64,000 bases of DNA from Nocardia alni (GTDB taxonomy: Bacteria > Actinomycetota > Actinomycetes > Mycobacteriales > Mycobacteriaceae): NCBI RefSeq assembly GCF_019038435.1, contig NZ_JAGPOX010000005.1, positions 62,001 to 126,000 of the forward strand. The letters are read 5' to 3'. The notes below the pieces were generated by a model. That model did not search any database. It saw nothing but the letters and a program-made list of their open reading frames with translations, and had not been told where the DNA came from. The translations under genes and the position numbers were made by a program. Position 1 is the first letter of the stretch; every line of letters starts with the position of its first letter. Below, in pieces: positions 25,130 to 34,340 of the stretch.

Positions 25130-26263
25130 CTACTTGTCGTCTTCACCCGGACGGAACTGGCGCGTGGCGTCGGCGGCCGGATTGGCGGTCTGCTCCTCGC
25201 CGAAGGGGTTGCCCGGTTGCGGCGTGGGGCTCGGGGCGGACTGTCCGGACGTCGCGGGCTGCGCGGCGGCCTGGCCGTAGCCCGACGAGCCGAATTGCTG
25301 GCCCGCGGCGGCGCTGCCGAACTGTTGTGTCGGGGGTGCGGGGGAATCCGTACTCGGCGTGGCCGGCTGCTGCGGACGCTGCTGCTGAGCACCCTGGGCG
25401 CCTTGAGCTCCATAGCCCGGCTGCGCGCCGTACTGGCCGTAGCCCTGCTGACCGTACTGTCCCTGGCCCTGCTGGCCGTACTGCGGATACTGCTGACCGT
25501 ACGGCGACTGCGCCGGCTGCCCCTGCCCGTAGGACGGCTGCTGGCCGTACTGCCCGTAGGCGGCCGGTTGGCTCGGCTGCTGGGCCGCGGCCTGTCCGGG
25601 CTGCGGCTGCGCTCCGGGCTGGGCCTGCGCCGCCTGCCCCTGCTGGCCGTACTGTCCCTGCTGGCCGTACGACCCGTAGCCGACCGGCGCGCCGTAGCCC
25701 TGCTGCGGGGGCGCCTGCGGTGCGGCCGGCTTCGGCTCGGGCACGGTCACGATGTCGCTTTCCAGCAGCACCGCGGCCACCGCGGCGAGGGCCTGTACGA
25801 AGGCCAGGAAGATCACCACCCAGGTACCCCACGCCGCACTGAACCCGTCGGGCAGACTCAGCGAGACGCATAGCACGCCCAGGAAGCCCGCCACCGAGAC
25901 GGCCGCCGCGGCGCCCATCCAGCTCTGCTTCGGCAGAAGCGAAACGCCCGCCAGCAGACCACCGATCAGCAGCAGGGTCACCAGCGCGGCGCCGCCCGGA
26001 TACGCGAAGAACGAGCGGGTGACCTCGGGGGTGTGCACACCCATCCCGACGTCCTGGCTGTTCTGGGTGACATACGAGAAGAAGCCGAACACGAAGTTGA
26101 CCACACCGAGCACAAGGGTCCCGGCGGTGAGATAGAACGGCAGTCCTGCGGCATTCGAGCCCGGGAAACCTGCCACGCCACCGAGCTGCGAGGCGAAGCC
26201 TGGTGCGGATGAGGGTGTAGGCGCGGGTTCGTTGTACCCGGAGCCCCCGGACGGGTAGGACAT
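25130..26263 (-). CDS. DUF5336 membrane protein, 34-kDa-antigen-like (Rv0954)
   Basis: 377 residues. A short Ser/Gly/Pro-rich N-terminus precedes four membrane segments (about 43-165); the last 200 residues are a disordered tail of repeated YGQQGQ-type units ([13 protein letters not shown]) ending in a charged [11 protein letters not shown]. The matching mycobacterial gene, Rv0954, encodes a 34-kDa antigenic membrane protein of the divisome region. ATG at 26263 follows AAGGAGA. It lies upstream of perM on the same strand with a 124-bp gap. Confidence 0.9.
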   Translation of the reverse strand: MSYPSGGSGYNEPAPTPSSAPGFASQLGGVAGFPGSNAAGLPFYLTAGTLVLGVVNFVFGFFSYVTQNSQDVGMGVHTPEVTRSFFAYPGGAALVTLLLIGGLLAGVSLLPKQSWMGAAAAVSVAGFLGVLCVSLSLPDGFSAAWGTWVVIFLAFVQALAAVAAVLLESDIVTVPEPKPAAPQAPPQQGYGAPVGYGSYGQQGQYGQQGQAAQAQPGAQPQPGQAAAQQPSQPAAYGQYGQQPSYGQGQPAQSPYGQQYPQYGQQGQGQYGQQGYGQYGAQPGYGAQGAQGAQQQRPQQPATPSTDSPAPPTQQFGSAAAGQQFGSSGYGQAAAQPATSGQSAPSPTPQPGNPFGEEQTANPAADATRQFRPGEDDK

Positions 26264-26355
26264 GTCGTCGTCTCCTTATCGAGTCCTCAGCGTCTCTGCA
26301 TACTCCTGTTGACGCTACTGCACGAATGCGCCCGGGTCACGACCACCGTAAATGC

Positions 26356-26392
26356 CGAAGGCCGCCACCCCGTGCCGGGACGGCGGCCTTCG
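26356..26392 (-). terminator. Terminator of sucCD
   Basis: An 11-bp perfect inverted repeat (26356-26366 with 26382-26392), 15-nt loop, 10 bp past the leftward sucD stop. Confidence 0.85.
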
Positions 26393-26401
26393 AATGAACA
26401 G

Positions 26402-27316
26402 CTACACCTCGACCGCGGCCTTCTCCAGGATCTCGCGGGCCAGCGCGGCGGTCTCGGACGGCGTCTTGCCGACCTTCACGCCCGCGGCCTCCAGCGCTTC
26501 CTTCTTCGCCGCGGCGGTGCCGGCCGAACCGGACACGATCGCGCCCGCGTGGCCCATCGTCTTGCCCTCGGGGGCGGTGAAACCCGCGACGTAGCCGACG
26601 ACCGGCTTGGTCACGTTGGCCTTGATGTAGGCCGCGGCGCGCTCCTCGGCGTCGCCGCCGATCTCGCCGATCATCACGATGACCTTGGTGGCCGGATCCT
26701 TCTCGAACGCCTCGATGGCGTCGATGTGGGTGGTGCCGATGACCGGGTCACCGCCGATGCCGATCGCGGTGGAGAAGCCGAAATCGCGCAGCTCGTACAT
26801 CATCTGGTAGGTCAGGGTACCGGACTTGGAGACCAGACCGATCGGGCCCGTGCCGGTGATGTTGTTCGGCGTGATGCCGACCAGCGACTCACCGGGGGTG
26901 ATGATGCCGGGGCAGTTCGGGCCGATGATGCGGGTCTTGCCGCCCTTTTCCAGGTTGTAGGCCCACGCGTAGGCGGTGTCCTGCACCGGGATGCCCTCGG
27001 TGATGACGACGAGCAGCGGGATCTCGGCGTCGATGGCCTCGATGATGGCGTCCTTGGAGAACGCCGGGGGCACGAACGCGATCGAGACGTCCGCGCCGGT
27101 CTTCTCCATCGCCTCGGCGACCGATCCGAACACCGGCAACTCGACGGAGTTGCCGTCCTTGTCGGTGTGGGAGACGGTGGTCCCGGCCTTGCGGGCGTTG
27201 ACGCCGCCCAGAACCTGGGTGCCGGCCTTGAGCATCAGGGCGGTGTGCTTGGTGCCCTCGCCGCCGGTGATGCCCTGGACGATGACCTTGGAATCCTTGT
27301 TGAGGAAGATAGACAT
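26402..27316 (-). CDS. sucD: Succinyl-CoA synthetase alpha subunit
   Basis: 304 residues. Together with SucC it converts succinyl-CoA to succinate with nucleotide phosphorylation in the TCA cycle. The CoA-binding Rossmann domain starts with [30 protein letters not shown] follows, and the phospho-histidine loop is [12 protein letters not shown] at 27316 follows AAGGAAAA; an upstream in-frame start would reach into the sucC tail. It lies 13 bp after sucC. Confidence 0.98.
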   Translation of the reverse strand: MSIFLNKDSKVIVQGITGGEGTKHTALMLKAGTQVLGGVNARKAGTTVSHTDKDGNSVELPVFGSVAEAMEKTGADVSIAFVPPAFSKDAIIEAIDAEIPLLVVITEGIPVQDTAYAWAYNLEKGGKTRIIGPNCPGIITPGESLVGITPNNITGTGPIGLVSKSGTLTYQMMYELRDFGFSTAIGIGGDPVIGTTHIDAIEAFEKDPATKVIVMIGEIGGDAEERAAAYIKANVTKPVVGYVAGFTAPEGKTMGHAGAIVSGSAGTAAAKKEALEAAGVKVGKTPSETAALAREILEKAAVEV

Positions 27317-27329
27317 TGCCCTGTTTTCC

Positions 27330-28499
27330 TTACTTGGCCGCAGCCAGCTCAGCCGCCTTGTCGGCGCCTTCATCCATTGTCTGCGCCAGCGTCACCAGCG
27401 GGTGGTTGGCCTTGGCGAGGATCGCGCGACCCTCGTCGACATTGTTGCCGTCCAAGCGCACGACCAGGGGCTTGGTGGCGGCGTCGCCCAGGATCTCCAG
27501 GGCCTTCACGATGCCGTTGGCCACCGCGTCACACGCGGTGATGCCGCCGAACACGTTGACGAACACGCTCTTGACCTGCTTGTCGCCCAGGATCACGTCC
27601 AGGCCGTTGGCCATCACCTCGGCCGAGGCGCCGCCGCCGATGTCCAGGAAGTTGGCGGGCTTCACCCCGTCGTGGTTCTCACCGGCGTAGGCGACCACGT
27701 CCAGGGTCGACATGACCAGACCCGCGCCGTTGCCGATGATGCCGACCTGGCCGTCGAGCTTGACGTAGTTCAGGTCGTGCTGCTTGGCCTTGAGCTCGAG
27801 CGGATCGGTCGCGTCCTTGTCCGCGAACTCCTCGTGCTCCTTCTTGTGCCGGAACTCGGCGTTCTCGTCCAGCGTGACCTTGCCGTCCAGCGCCAGGATC
27901 TCGTTGTCGGGCGTGCGGACCAGCGGGTTCACCTCGACCAGGGTGGCGTCCTCGCCGATGAACACCTCCCACAGCTTCTGGATGGTCACCGCGGCGGCGT
28001 CCAGAACGTCGGCGGGCAGGTGGCCCTGCTCCGCGATCGAGCGGGCGAAGGCCAGGTCGACGCCCTTGACCGCGTCGACCGGCACCTTGGCCAGGCGATC
28101 GGGCTTGGTCGCGGCGACCTCCTCGATCTCCATGCCGCCCTCGACCGAGCACATGGCCAGGTAGGTGCGGTTGGAGCGGTCCAGCAGGAAGGAGATGTAG
28201 TACTCCTCGGCGATATCCTTCGCCTCGGCGACCAGGATCTTCTTGGTGATGTGGCCCTTGATGTCCAAGCCCAGGATGTTCTGGGCGTTGGTGAAGGCAT
28301 CGTCGGGGGTCGCGGAGAACTTGACGCCGCCGGCCTTACCACGGCCGCCGGCCTTCACCTGCGCCTTGATCATGACCGGCTTGCCGATCTCGGTCGCAAT
28401 CGCACGCGCATCCTCGGCCGAGTCGGTGACCCGGCCTTCCGACGAGGGCACTCCGTGCTTCACGAAGAGCTCCTTCGCCTGATATTCGAAGAGATCCAT
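27330..28499 (-). CDS. sucC: Succinyl-CoA synthetase beta subunit
   Basis: 389 residues. The ATP-grasp N-terminal domain starts [18 protein letters not shown], with [15 protein letters not shown] in the nucleotide-binding region and a C-terminal ligase domain with [13 protein letters not shown]. It provides the nucleotide and hydrophobic subunit interface of the SucCD heterotetramer. ATG at 28499 is the family start. The gene heads the sucCD operon; its upstream region is shared with the divergent M23 peptidase gene and holds a CRP-like site. Confidence 0.98.
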   Translation of the reverse strand: MDLFEYQAKELFVKHGVPSSEGRVTDSAEDARAIATEIGKPVMIKAQVKAGGRGKAGGVKFSATPDDAFTNAQNILGLDIKGHITKKILVAEAKDIAEEYYISFLLDRSNRTYLAMCSVEGGMEIEEVAATKPDRLAKVPVDAVKGVDLAFARSIAEQGHLPADVLDAAAVTIQKLWEVFIGEDATLVEVNPLVRTPDNEILALDGKVTLDENAEFRHKKEHEEFADKDATDPLELKAKQHDLNYVKLDGQVGIIGNGAGLVMSTLDVVAYAGENHDGVKPANFLDIGGGASAEVMANGLDVILGDKQVKSVFVNVFGGITACDAVANGIVKALEILGDAATKPLVVRLDGNNVDEGRAILAKANHPLVTLAQTMDEGADKAAELAAAK

Positions 28500-29063
28500 G
28501 TACTCACCGTCTCGTCTGCGTTGTGGTGACAACGACTGTTGTTGGCGGCCCGTCGTTACAGGGCGGGTCAGATCGGACTCTAATCAGTCACAGGAGCGGG
28601 AAATCAGCCGCATACAGCCTAAGTGGCGCAGGTCACGGGGTTGCGGCCGGGAGGGCAAAAGCGCTGGCCACCACTACCGGTGGGTAGTTTGTTGACGTGC
28701 CGCCAGGTAGAGGCGCAAGAAATCTACGGCGATGAGCGACGCGGCGGGGCGAGGTGTCGTAGTCTGGCGCCTTCGACCCGACATCGAATGCGATATTCCC
28801 GATGCTAACCGTGATCAATCTCACATGTTCGAGCATCTCGCGCGCACCGCTTGCCGGGTCGCAATCGTTTCGTTACCGTAAATGCGGTCGAAGTCACAAC
28901 ACGGTCACGAGACCGGCGTGCACGAGGCCCCTATACAGGGCCGCGCCGCCGCTGACGGGCACAGGAGGACGGCAGGCTTGATGCAGCACAGCGCTTCCCA
29001 GGTAGCCAGGCGCGCCGCGGGTGTCCCGTCGAACCCAGACTTCCAGGCATATTCGGATATTCG
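28500..29063. other. Divergent promoter region between sucC and the M23 peptidase
   Basis: About 560 bp with no supported gene. It holds the CRP-like site at 28810-28825. The last 200 bp before the peptidase form a leader in which I looked for a c-di-AMP (ydaO) riboswitch, known from actinomycete wall-hydrolase genes, but could not find its core. Confidence 0.55.
28810..28825. promoter_or_regulatory. CRP-like site between sucC and M23 peptidase
   Basis: CGTGATCAATCTCACA fits the mycobacterial CRP consensus (C/T)GTGA-N6-TCAC(A/G). It lies about 310 bp before sucC and 240 bp before the peptidase gene. Confidence 0.5.
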
Positions 29064-30374
29064 GTGATGAGCGGCGATCTTCTTCAGTCCGGACATCGGG
29101 CACAATCCGCTCGGCGTTACCGCGGTAACGCCGAGAATCTCGACGGCCACAACGCGTTCGGCGGGGCCACGTCGTTCGGCGGGTTCTCGGCGACCTTCGA
29201 CACCTATGCTCCCGCCCCGCCCGGTGATACCCGCGCGGACTCGTGGCATACGCCCCAGGCCGCCACCTGGAACCTTCCCGCCCCCGACGGCGGGGCTCCC
29301 GGGCAGAGCCAGTGGGGCGAACCGGACCCCGGCGCCCCCCGGCCAGGCCCGGAGCACGGTGGGAACGCGGCCCCCGAATGGACTCCCGACCCCCACGACA
29401 ATTCCTACGGCGCCGGCAACTCGTGGAACACGGCCGATCCGAACGGCGCGTGGCCTCCCCCCGCCGACAACGCCTGGGGCGCTGCGGATACCAGCGGGTC
29501 CTGGCCCTCCGCACCCGCCGACCAGGGCTGGGATGCCTGGGACGACGAGCCGGAGGCCGACGCCGGGCCGTTCAACCTGGCCGATCTCGGCGCACCCCCC
29601 CAGGGCGCCGGCCGCGTCGGCCGGGCCGCGAGCCGTCGCGCCGCGGGCGCGCATCGCGTGCCCGCCCCGCCCGGTTCGCTCAAGGGGCGCGCGGCCGTCG
29701 TCGCGGTGGCCGCCGGCGCCGTCGTCGCGGCCGGTCAGGCCGGGATGAGCCGGGCCGCGAGCGCGGACCATCACGCCTCCACCGACTATCAGGCAACCGG
29801 TCAGATCCGTGAGGTCGCCCAGACCGTCGCCGCCGGAGCGGCGCCCAGCGGCCAGCCGCCTCAGATGCTCGACATCGCACCGGTCACCGACCTGAGCCAG
29901 TTCCAGGACGTCCTGCACCACGGCCAGCAGTTCGCCGCCGACCTCGCCGCCCAGGCGCAGTCCAAGCTGCGCCCGCTGTACGCGAAGTTCGCCAACGGCG
30001 TGTTCACCTCCGGGTACGGCACCCGCTGGGGCGTCCTGCATCCCGGTGTGGATATCGCCGGCCCCATCGGCACCCCGATCTACTCCGTCATGGACGGCAC
30101 GGTCATCAGCGCGGGACCGGCGTCGGGCTTCGGCCTGTGGGTGCGCGTACGCCACGACGACGGCACCATGACCGTCTACGGCCACGTCAACACGATCCTG
30201 GTCAACGTGGGTCAGCGAGTCATGGCCGGCGATGAGATCGCCACCATCGGCAACCGGGGCTTCTCCACGGGCCCCCACTGCCACTTCGAAGTCTGGCTCC
30301 ACGGCACCGACCGCATCGACCCCCTCCCCTGGCTCGCCTCCCGAGGCATCTCTCTGGGCACCGAAGAGGACTGA
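29064..30374 (+). CDS. M23-family peptidoglycan endopeptidase with Trp-rich N-terminal tail
   Basis: 436 residues. The first ~180 are acidic and disordered with regularly spaced tryptophans (NSWNTADP, QSQWGEPDPG). A membrane or signal segment lies at about 210-230 (AAVVAVAAGAVVAAGQAG). The C-terminal M23/LytM domain has HPGVDIAG (first His and Asp of the zinc site) and GPHCHFEVW (HxH). Zinc endopeptidases of this type cut peptidoglycan cross-links. It matches M. tuberculosis Rv0950c in place and domain. GTG 29064 or ATG 29067 is the start. The long N-terminal tail suggests a type II membrane protein with a cytoplasmic IDR. Confidence 0.92.
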   Translation: MMSGDLLQSGHRAQSARRYRGNAENLDGHNAFGGATSFGGFSATFDTYAPAPPGDTRADSWHTPQAATWNLPAPDGGAPGQSQWGEPDPGAPRPGPEHGGNAAPEWTPDPHDNSYGAGNSWNTADPNGAWPPPADNAWGAADTSGSWPSAPADQGWDAWDDEPEADAGPFNLADLGAPPQGAGRVGRAASRRAAGAHRVPAPPGSLKGRAAVVAVAAGAVVAAGQAGMSRAASADHHASTDYQATGQIREVAQTVAAGAAPSGQPPQMLDIAPVTDLSQFQDVLHHGQQFAADLAAQAQSKLRPLYAKFANGVFTSGYGTRWGVLHPGVDIAGPIGTPIYSVMDGTVISAGPASGFGLWVRVRHDDGTMTVYGHVNTILVNVGQRVMAGDEIATIGNRGFSTGPHCHFEVWLHGTDRIDPLPWLASRGISLGTEED

Positions 30375-30388
30375 CCCCACGCGGTCAG
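30371..30388. terminator. Short hairpin between convergent genes
   Basis: CTGACC and GGTCAG flank CCACGC at the stop codon of the M23 peptidase gene and before the leftward pcrA stop. Short stem, so weak evidence. Confidence 0.35.
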
Positions 30389-30403
30389 CCCTCGGGCCCT
30401 GGC

Positions 30404-32971
30404 CTATAGCTTGGTCAGCACCCCGCCGCTGAACTGCGGGATCAGGCGGATCTTGCCCGCTGTACCGAAGTCGATGGTCACGCTGGCCATCGGTCCAACG
30501 CCCTCGGCGGCGGTCACCCGGCCCAGGCCGTACTTGTCGTGGTTGACGCGGTCGCCTACGGCGAGGACGAGGGTGGCGGCTGCCTGTTTCATGCCGCCGG
30601 GTGCGGGACGGCGGCCGCCGCGTGCGCCGGGGCGCTCGGACCAGCCGTCACCGCGGGTCCAATCCCGTTCCAGGCCGTCGTCCTCGCCGCGACGGCGACG
30701 GCTCTGCGATATCGGTGAGCTCGCGGGCTCGAGGCGCTGCCAGTCCATCAGATGGCCCGGGATCTCCTGGAGGAAGCGAGATTCCGGATTCGATACCGGT
30801 TGGCCCCAGCCGGACCGGACGACCGCGCGGGTCAGATACAGCCGGCGCCGGGCGCGGGTGATGCCGACGTAGGCCAGGCGGCGTTCCTCGGCCAGCTCGG
30901 TGGGATCGCCCAGCGCGCGCATATGCGGGAACTGACCATCTTCCCAGCCGGTGACGAAGACAACCGGGAATTCCAGGCCCTTGGCGGTGTGCAGGGTCAT
31001 CAGCGTGACCACGCCCGTGCCCTCGTCGGGGATCTGATCGGCGTCGGCGACCAGCGACACCCGCTCCAGGAAGGCCGCCAGCGAACCGGGCTCCGGCTCG
31101 CCCTCGGCGGCCTCCGGCACCAGCCCCTCGGACCGGGCGGCCTCCACATTGTTGCGCGCCTCGGAACTGAATTCCCGTGCGACGCTGACCAGTTCGTTCA
31201 GGTTGTCCAGGCGGGCGCCATCCTGCGGATCGTCCGACATCTCCAGTTCGGTGCGATAGCCGGATCGGTCCAGCACCGCCTCCACCACCGTGCCCACATC
31301 CGGGAAGTCCAGATCCTCCTGCGTCCCGGCGGCGCGGATCTCATCGAGCAGATCCAGGAATCCCGTGATCGCGCGCTGCGCCCGGGTGTTCAGCAGGGCC
31401 ACCTTGCCGTCGGCGGCGTCGCGCAGCGCCTGGCCGAATCCGATGCCGCGTTGCTCGGAGTGCACCGCCACGCAGGCCTCGGCGCGGTCGCCGATGCCGC
31501 GGCGGGGGGTGTTCAGGATGCGACGCAGGCTCACCGCATCTTCCGGATTCTCCAGCACCCGCAGGTAGGCGACGATATCGCGAACCTCCTTGCGCTCGTA
31601 GAAACGGACGCCGCCGACCACCTTGTACGGCAGGCCCATGCGAATGAAGATGTCTTCCAGCGCACGGGAGTTGTTGTTGGTGCGGTAGAAGACCGCGACG
31701 TCGCCGTAGTTGTAATCGCCCGCATCGGATAGGCGGTCGATCTCGCGGGCCACGAAGGACGCCTCGTCGTGCTCGTTGTCCGCGACGTAGCCGACGATCA
31801 GATCGCCCTCGCCGGAATCGGTCCAGAGCTTCTTGTCGCGGCGGCCCTCGTTGCGGGCGATGACCGCGTTCGCCGCCGACAGGATGTGCTGGGTGGAACG
31901 GTAATTCTGTTCCAGCAGAATGGTTTCCGCATCGGGGAAGTCGCGCTCGAACTCCTCGATGTTGCGGATGGTGGCGCCGCGGAAGGCGTAGATGGACTGA
32001 TCGGCGTCACCGACGACGCACAGTTCGCTGGGTTCGACCGCACCGTCGCGGCGCACCGGCTCGAACTCCGGATCGGCTGCGTTCGCGCCGGCGTCGGCGT
32101 CGTCCAGTTCGGCCGTGTGATGCCCGACCAGCTCGCGCACCAGCACGTACTGCGCGTGGTTGGTGTCCTGGTACTCGTCGACCAGCACATGCCGGAACCG
32201 GCGGCGGTAGTACTCGGCGACCTGCGGGTGGCGCTGCAACAGCGACACCGTCTCACCGATCAGATCGTCGAAATCCATCGCGTTGGCCGCGCGCAGGCGG
32301 CGCTGATATTCGGTGTAGACCTGCGCGACGATGCCGGGGAGCTGGCTCTCGTCGGATTCGGCGTCGGCGGTGGCCTGCCCGGGCTCGATGAGCTCGTTCT
32401 TGAGGTTGGAGATGGCGGTGGCCAGCAGGCGCGGGGTGTACTTCTTGGCGTCCAGCTCCTGGTCGCGGATGACCATCGCGAGCAGCCGGCGCGAATCGTC
32501 GGCGTCGTAGATGGAGAAGTTGGAGTTCAGGCCGGGCAGCAGCGATGCCTGGGTGCGCAGGATGCGTACACAGCTGGAGTGGAACGTGGACACCCACATA
32601 CTGGCCGCGCGGGGGCCGACCAGGTCGATCACCCGCTCGCGCATCTCGGCGGCGGCCTTGTTGGTGAAGGTGATCGCCAGGATCTGCCCCGGAGTGGCGC
32701 CGCGGGCGGCCAGCAGATAGGCGATACGCCTGGTGAGCACGGCGGTCTTGCCCGATCCCGCGCCCGCGACGATGAGCAGGGGCACACCCGCGTGCATCAC
32801 CGCCGCCCGCTGCTGCGGGTTCAGCCCGTCCAGTAGGCGCTCGGCGCGATCGGACGCCTCCGCGGCGCGATCGCGCGGTGCGGGTGACTTGCCCGCCGTC
32901 ACGTGCGAATCACCCCCTGCCGGGCCCGTCTGTACTGCAGGATGCCTCGTCTCAACCGCCGTCGTCTCCAT
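30404..32971 (-). CDS. pcrA: ATP-dependent DNA helicase PcrA/UvrD1
   Basis: 855 residues, superfamily 1A 3'-5' helicase. Walker A is GAGSGKTAVL (motif I), motif Ia AITFTNKAAAEM, motif II LVDEYQDTNHAQY, motif III GDADQSIYAFRG, motif IV LLEQNYRSTQ, motif V TLHTAKGLEFPVVF and motif VI YVGITRARRRLYLTRA. It acts in nucleotide-excision repair and replication restart, and in mycobacteria UvrD1 works with Ku. The C-terminal Tudor-like domain (GDRVNHDKYGLGRV) binds RNA polymerase in this family. A 45-residue low-complexity N-terminus precedes the helicase core. ATG at 32971. Confidence 0.97.
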   Translation of the reverse strand: METTAVETRHPAVQTGPAGGDSHVTAGKSPAPRDRAAEASDRAERLLDGLNPQQRAAVMHAGVPLLIVAGAGSGKTAVLTRRIAYLLAARGATPGQILAITFTNKAAAEMRERVIDLVGPRAASMWVSTFHSSCVRILRTQASLLPGLNSNFSIYDADDSRRLLAMVIRDQELDAKKYTPRLLATAISNLKNELIEPGQATADAESDESQLPGIVAQVYTEYQRRLRAANAMDFDDLIGETVSLLQRHPQVAEYYRRRFRHVLVDEYQDTNHAQYVLVRELVGHHTAELDDADAGANAADPEFEPVRRDGAVEPSELCVVGDADQSIYAFRGATIRNIEEFERDFPDAETILLEQNYRSTQHILSAANAVIARNEGRRDKKLWTDSGEGDLIVGYVADNEHDEASFVAREIDRLSDAGDYNYGDVAVFYRTNNNSRALEDIFIRMGLPYKVVGGVRFYERKEVRDIVAYLRVLENPEDAVSLRRILNTPRRGIGDRAEACVAVHSEQRGIGFGQALRDAADGKVALLNTRAQRAITGFLDLLDEIRAAGTQEDLDFPDVGTVVEAVLDRSGYRTELEMSDDPQDGARLDNLNELVSVAREFSSEARNNVEAARSEGLVPEAAEGEPEPGSLAAFLERVSLVADADQIPDEGTGVVTLMTLHTAKGLEFPVVFVTGWEDGQFPHMRALGDPTELAEERRLAYVGITRARRRLYLTRAVVRSGWGQPVSNPESRFLQEIPGHLMDWQRLEPASSPISQSRRRRGEDDGLERDWTRGDGWSERPGARGGRRPAPGGMKQAAATLVLAVGDRVNHDKYGLGRVTAAEGVGPMASVTIDFGTAGKIRLIPQFSGGVLTKL

Positions 32972-33298
32972 CGCCCTCCCACGCTACCGGCGGGCACCGA
33001 CAAGGTAGTAGCGATACGGCCGATCGCCCGCTCCGGCCGGCTTTGGGCGCGAATCGTTTGGCCGGACCTTCGCATCATGGCAAACTGAGCATATGTCCAG
33101 TGCCATGATGCGGTCGATCGCTGTCCGCGTGGGTACGTGAGCGTGACGGTGGAGCCTAGTGCTAGCGGTGCGAAGGCATGAGCGCATAGTGTTTCGAAAG
33201 AACTGAACGACCCGCCGGGTCTGATTCACGGGTGAAGGAACACGCCGGTAACGGGTAGGGCCACGTGCCGATCGACGTTCTGACACGAGGAGAGAAGT

Positions 33299-33592
33299 AT
33301 GAATACCTCTACGACTGAGACAGAGTCTGACGCCGCGCTGCCCACCAGCGAGGCCGAGATCGACAAGCTCCGCAAGGAGATCGACCGTCTCGATGCCGAG
33401 ATCCTCGCCGCGATCAAGCGGCGTACCGAGGTCTCCCGCCTGATCGGCCGCACCCGCATGGCCAGCGGCGGTCCCCGCCTCGTGCACTCCCGGGAGATGA
33501 AGGTTCTGGAACGGTTCAGCGAACTGGGCCAGGAGGGCCACACCCTGGCCATGCTGCTGCTGCGCCTCGGCAGGGGCCGCCTGGGTCGCTGA
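33299..33592 (+). CDS. Intracellular chorismate mutase (AroQ-delta type)
   Basis: 97 residues. Converts chorismate to prephenate for Phe and Tyr synthesis. The all-helical fold starts EIDKLRKEIDRLDAEILAAI and continues RRTEVSRLIGRTRMASGG with the active-site Arg and Lys positions; the ending LLRLGRGRLGR matches M. tuberculosis Rv0948c. That short enzyme is poorly active alone and is activated by DAHP synthase through its C-terminal Arg-Leu-Gly-Arg region. AGGAG lies 7 nt before the ATG. The 33615-33649 hairpin ends it. Confidence 0.95.
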   Translation: MNTSTTETESDAALPTSEAEIDKLRKEIDRLDAEILAAIKRRTEVSRLIGRTRMASGGPRLVHSREMKVLERFSELGQEGHTLAMLLLRLGRGRLGR

Positions 33593-33614
33593 GGCGATAT
33601 CCCGACCGATACCC

Positions 33615-33649
33615 GAGCCGCCCCGGTGGAATATTCCCCAGGGCGGCTC
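33615..33649 (+). terminator. Terminator of the chorismate mutase gene
   Basis: GAGCCGCCC and GGGCGGCTC form a 9-bp stem around a 17-nt loop, 22 bp after the stop codon. Confidence 0.7.
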
Positions 33650-33775
33650 TCTGCGTCCGTGTCACATCTGCGACAGATAACCCGATCGATTCTGTCGGTC
33701 CCCGTGAGTACGCTGGCGTCCGTATTCACAGCGGCCCAGTTCGCAGGGGCCACAACATGATTGGGGGTCGTTGTT

Positions 33776-34000
33776 ATGGCACTGGAGACGATCGAACGGC
33801 GTCTGAGTGATATCGGGCGCAGAACGGACAGGCTGGAGTCCAAGGTTCGCGATATGGACACCGGCTACGGCACGGTCACGTACCACCTCGAACGAGACAT
33901 GCTCGGCGTCAAAGCCATGCTCGGGCGGATGGCGACCGTCATGAACATCAGCATGATCACCGAGCAGGAGATCGACTCCCTCATGGAGGAGCGGTCGTGA
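33776..34000 (+). CDS. Small coiled-coil protein, first of a three-gene cluster
   Basis: 74 residues, no recognised family. Heptad-like residues (ETIERRLSDIGRRTDRLESKV) predict a coiled coil in the N-terminal half. The C-terminus reads EQEIDSLMEERS, a motif shared with the next two genes. GGGGG precedes the ATG at 33776. Its stop codon overlaps the GTG of the next gene (GTGA). No membrane segment. Function unknown; it may form a hetero-oligomer with its neighbours. Confidence 0.7.
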   Translation: MALETIERRLSDIGRRTDRLESKVRDMDTGYGTVTYHLERDMLGVKAMLGRMATVMNISMITEQEIDSLMEERS

Positions 34001-34134
34001 CGACACAGGCCGCCAGGCAGTACCGCCGAGATCTCATCGAGCTGAGGATCGGCAATCGTCGCATGATGGAGCTTCTCGGTGCGGCTCCGGTATCACCGGA
34101 CGAGGTCGACGCCGTCCTCGAGGAAGAGTCGTGA
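33997..34134 (+). CDS. Small protein, second of a three-gene cluster
   Basis: 45 residues (MTTQAARQYRRDLIEL to the end PDEVDAVLEEES). The C-terminal EVDxVLEE(E)S motif matches those of both flanking genes. The GTG overlaps the previous stop, and its own stop overlaps the next start, both as GTGA, so the three are read by coupled translation. Basic N-terminus, acidic C-terminus, helical throughout. No family recognised. It is below usual gene-finder length limits, so it could be missed. Confidence 0.6.
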   Translation: MTTQAARQYRRDLIELRIGNRRMMELLGAAPVSPDEVDAVLEEES

Positions 34135-34292
34135 CCACGCCACGAAATATCCCCCGTCTGATCGACCAGGTCGATCGCATCTACCGCGAGGTGATTCGGA
34201 CGCAGATCACGGTGGCGGCGTTAGCGGCGCGGGAAGGGGTGTCGCTGGCTTGTGATGATGAGGTGGATGACGTGATCGCGGCGCGTAGCTGA
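34131..34292 (+). CDS. Small protein, third of a three-gene cluster
   Basis: 53 residues, helical, one Cys. Its end DDEVDDVIAARS aligns with the ends of the two upstream proteins. GTG at 34131 overlaps the previous stop codon. A strong hairpin (34298-34333) starts 6 bp after its stop, closing the operon. No known family; probably a paralogue of, or partner to, the previous two. Confidence 0.6.
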   Translation: MTTPRNIPRLIDQVDRIYREVIRTQITVAALAAREGVSLACDDEVDDVIAARS

Positions 34293-34297
34293 TCGAG

Positions 34298-34333
34298 TCG
34301 TGGTGGGCTCGAAGGGGTTCGGGCCCACCACGA
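34298..34333. terminator. Bidirectional terminator
   Basis: TCGTGGTGGGC and GCCCACCACGA make an 11-bp perfect stem with a 14-nt loop between the three-gene cluster and the convergent aldehyde dehydrogenase gene. Confidence 0.85.
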
Positions 34334-34340
34334 TCGTCCA

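Noticed and set aside
28862..29063. c-di-AMP (ydaO) riboswitch before the M23 peptidase
   Set aside because: The conserved core of the motif could not be found, although the gene type would fit.
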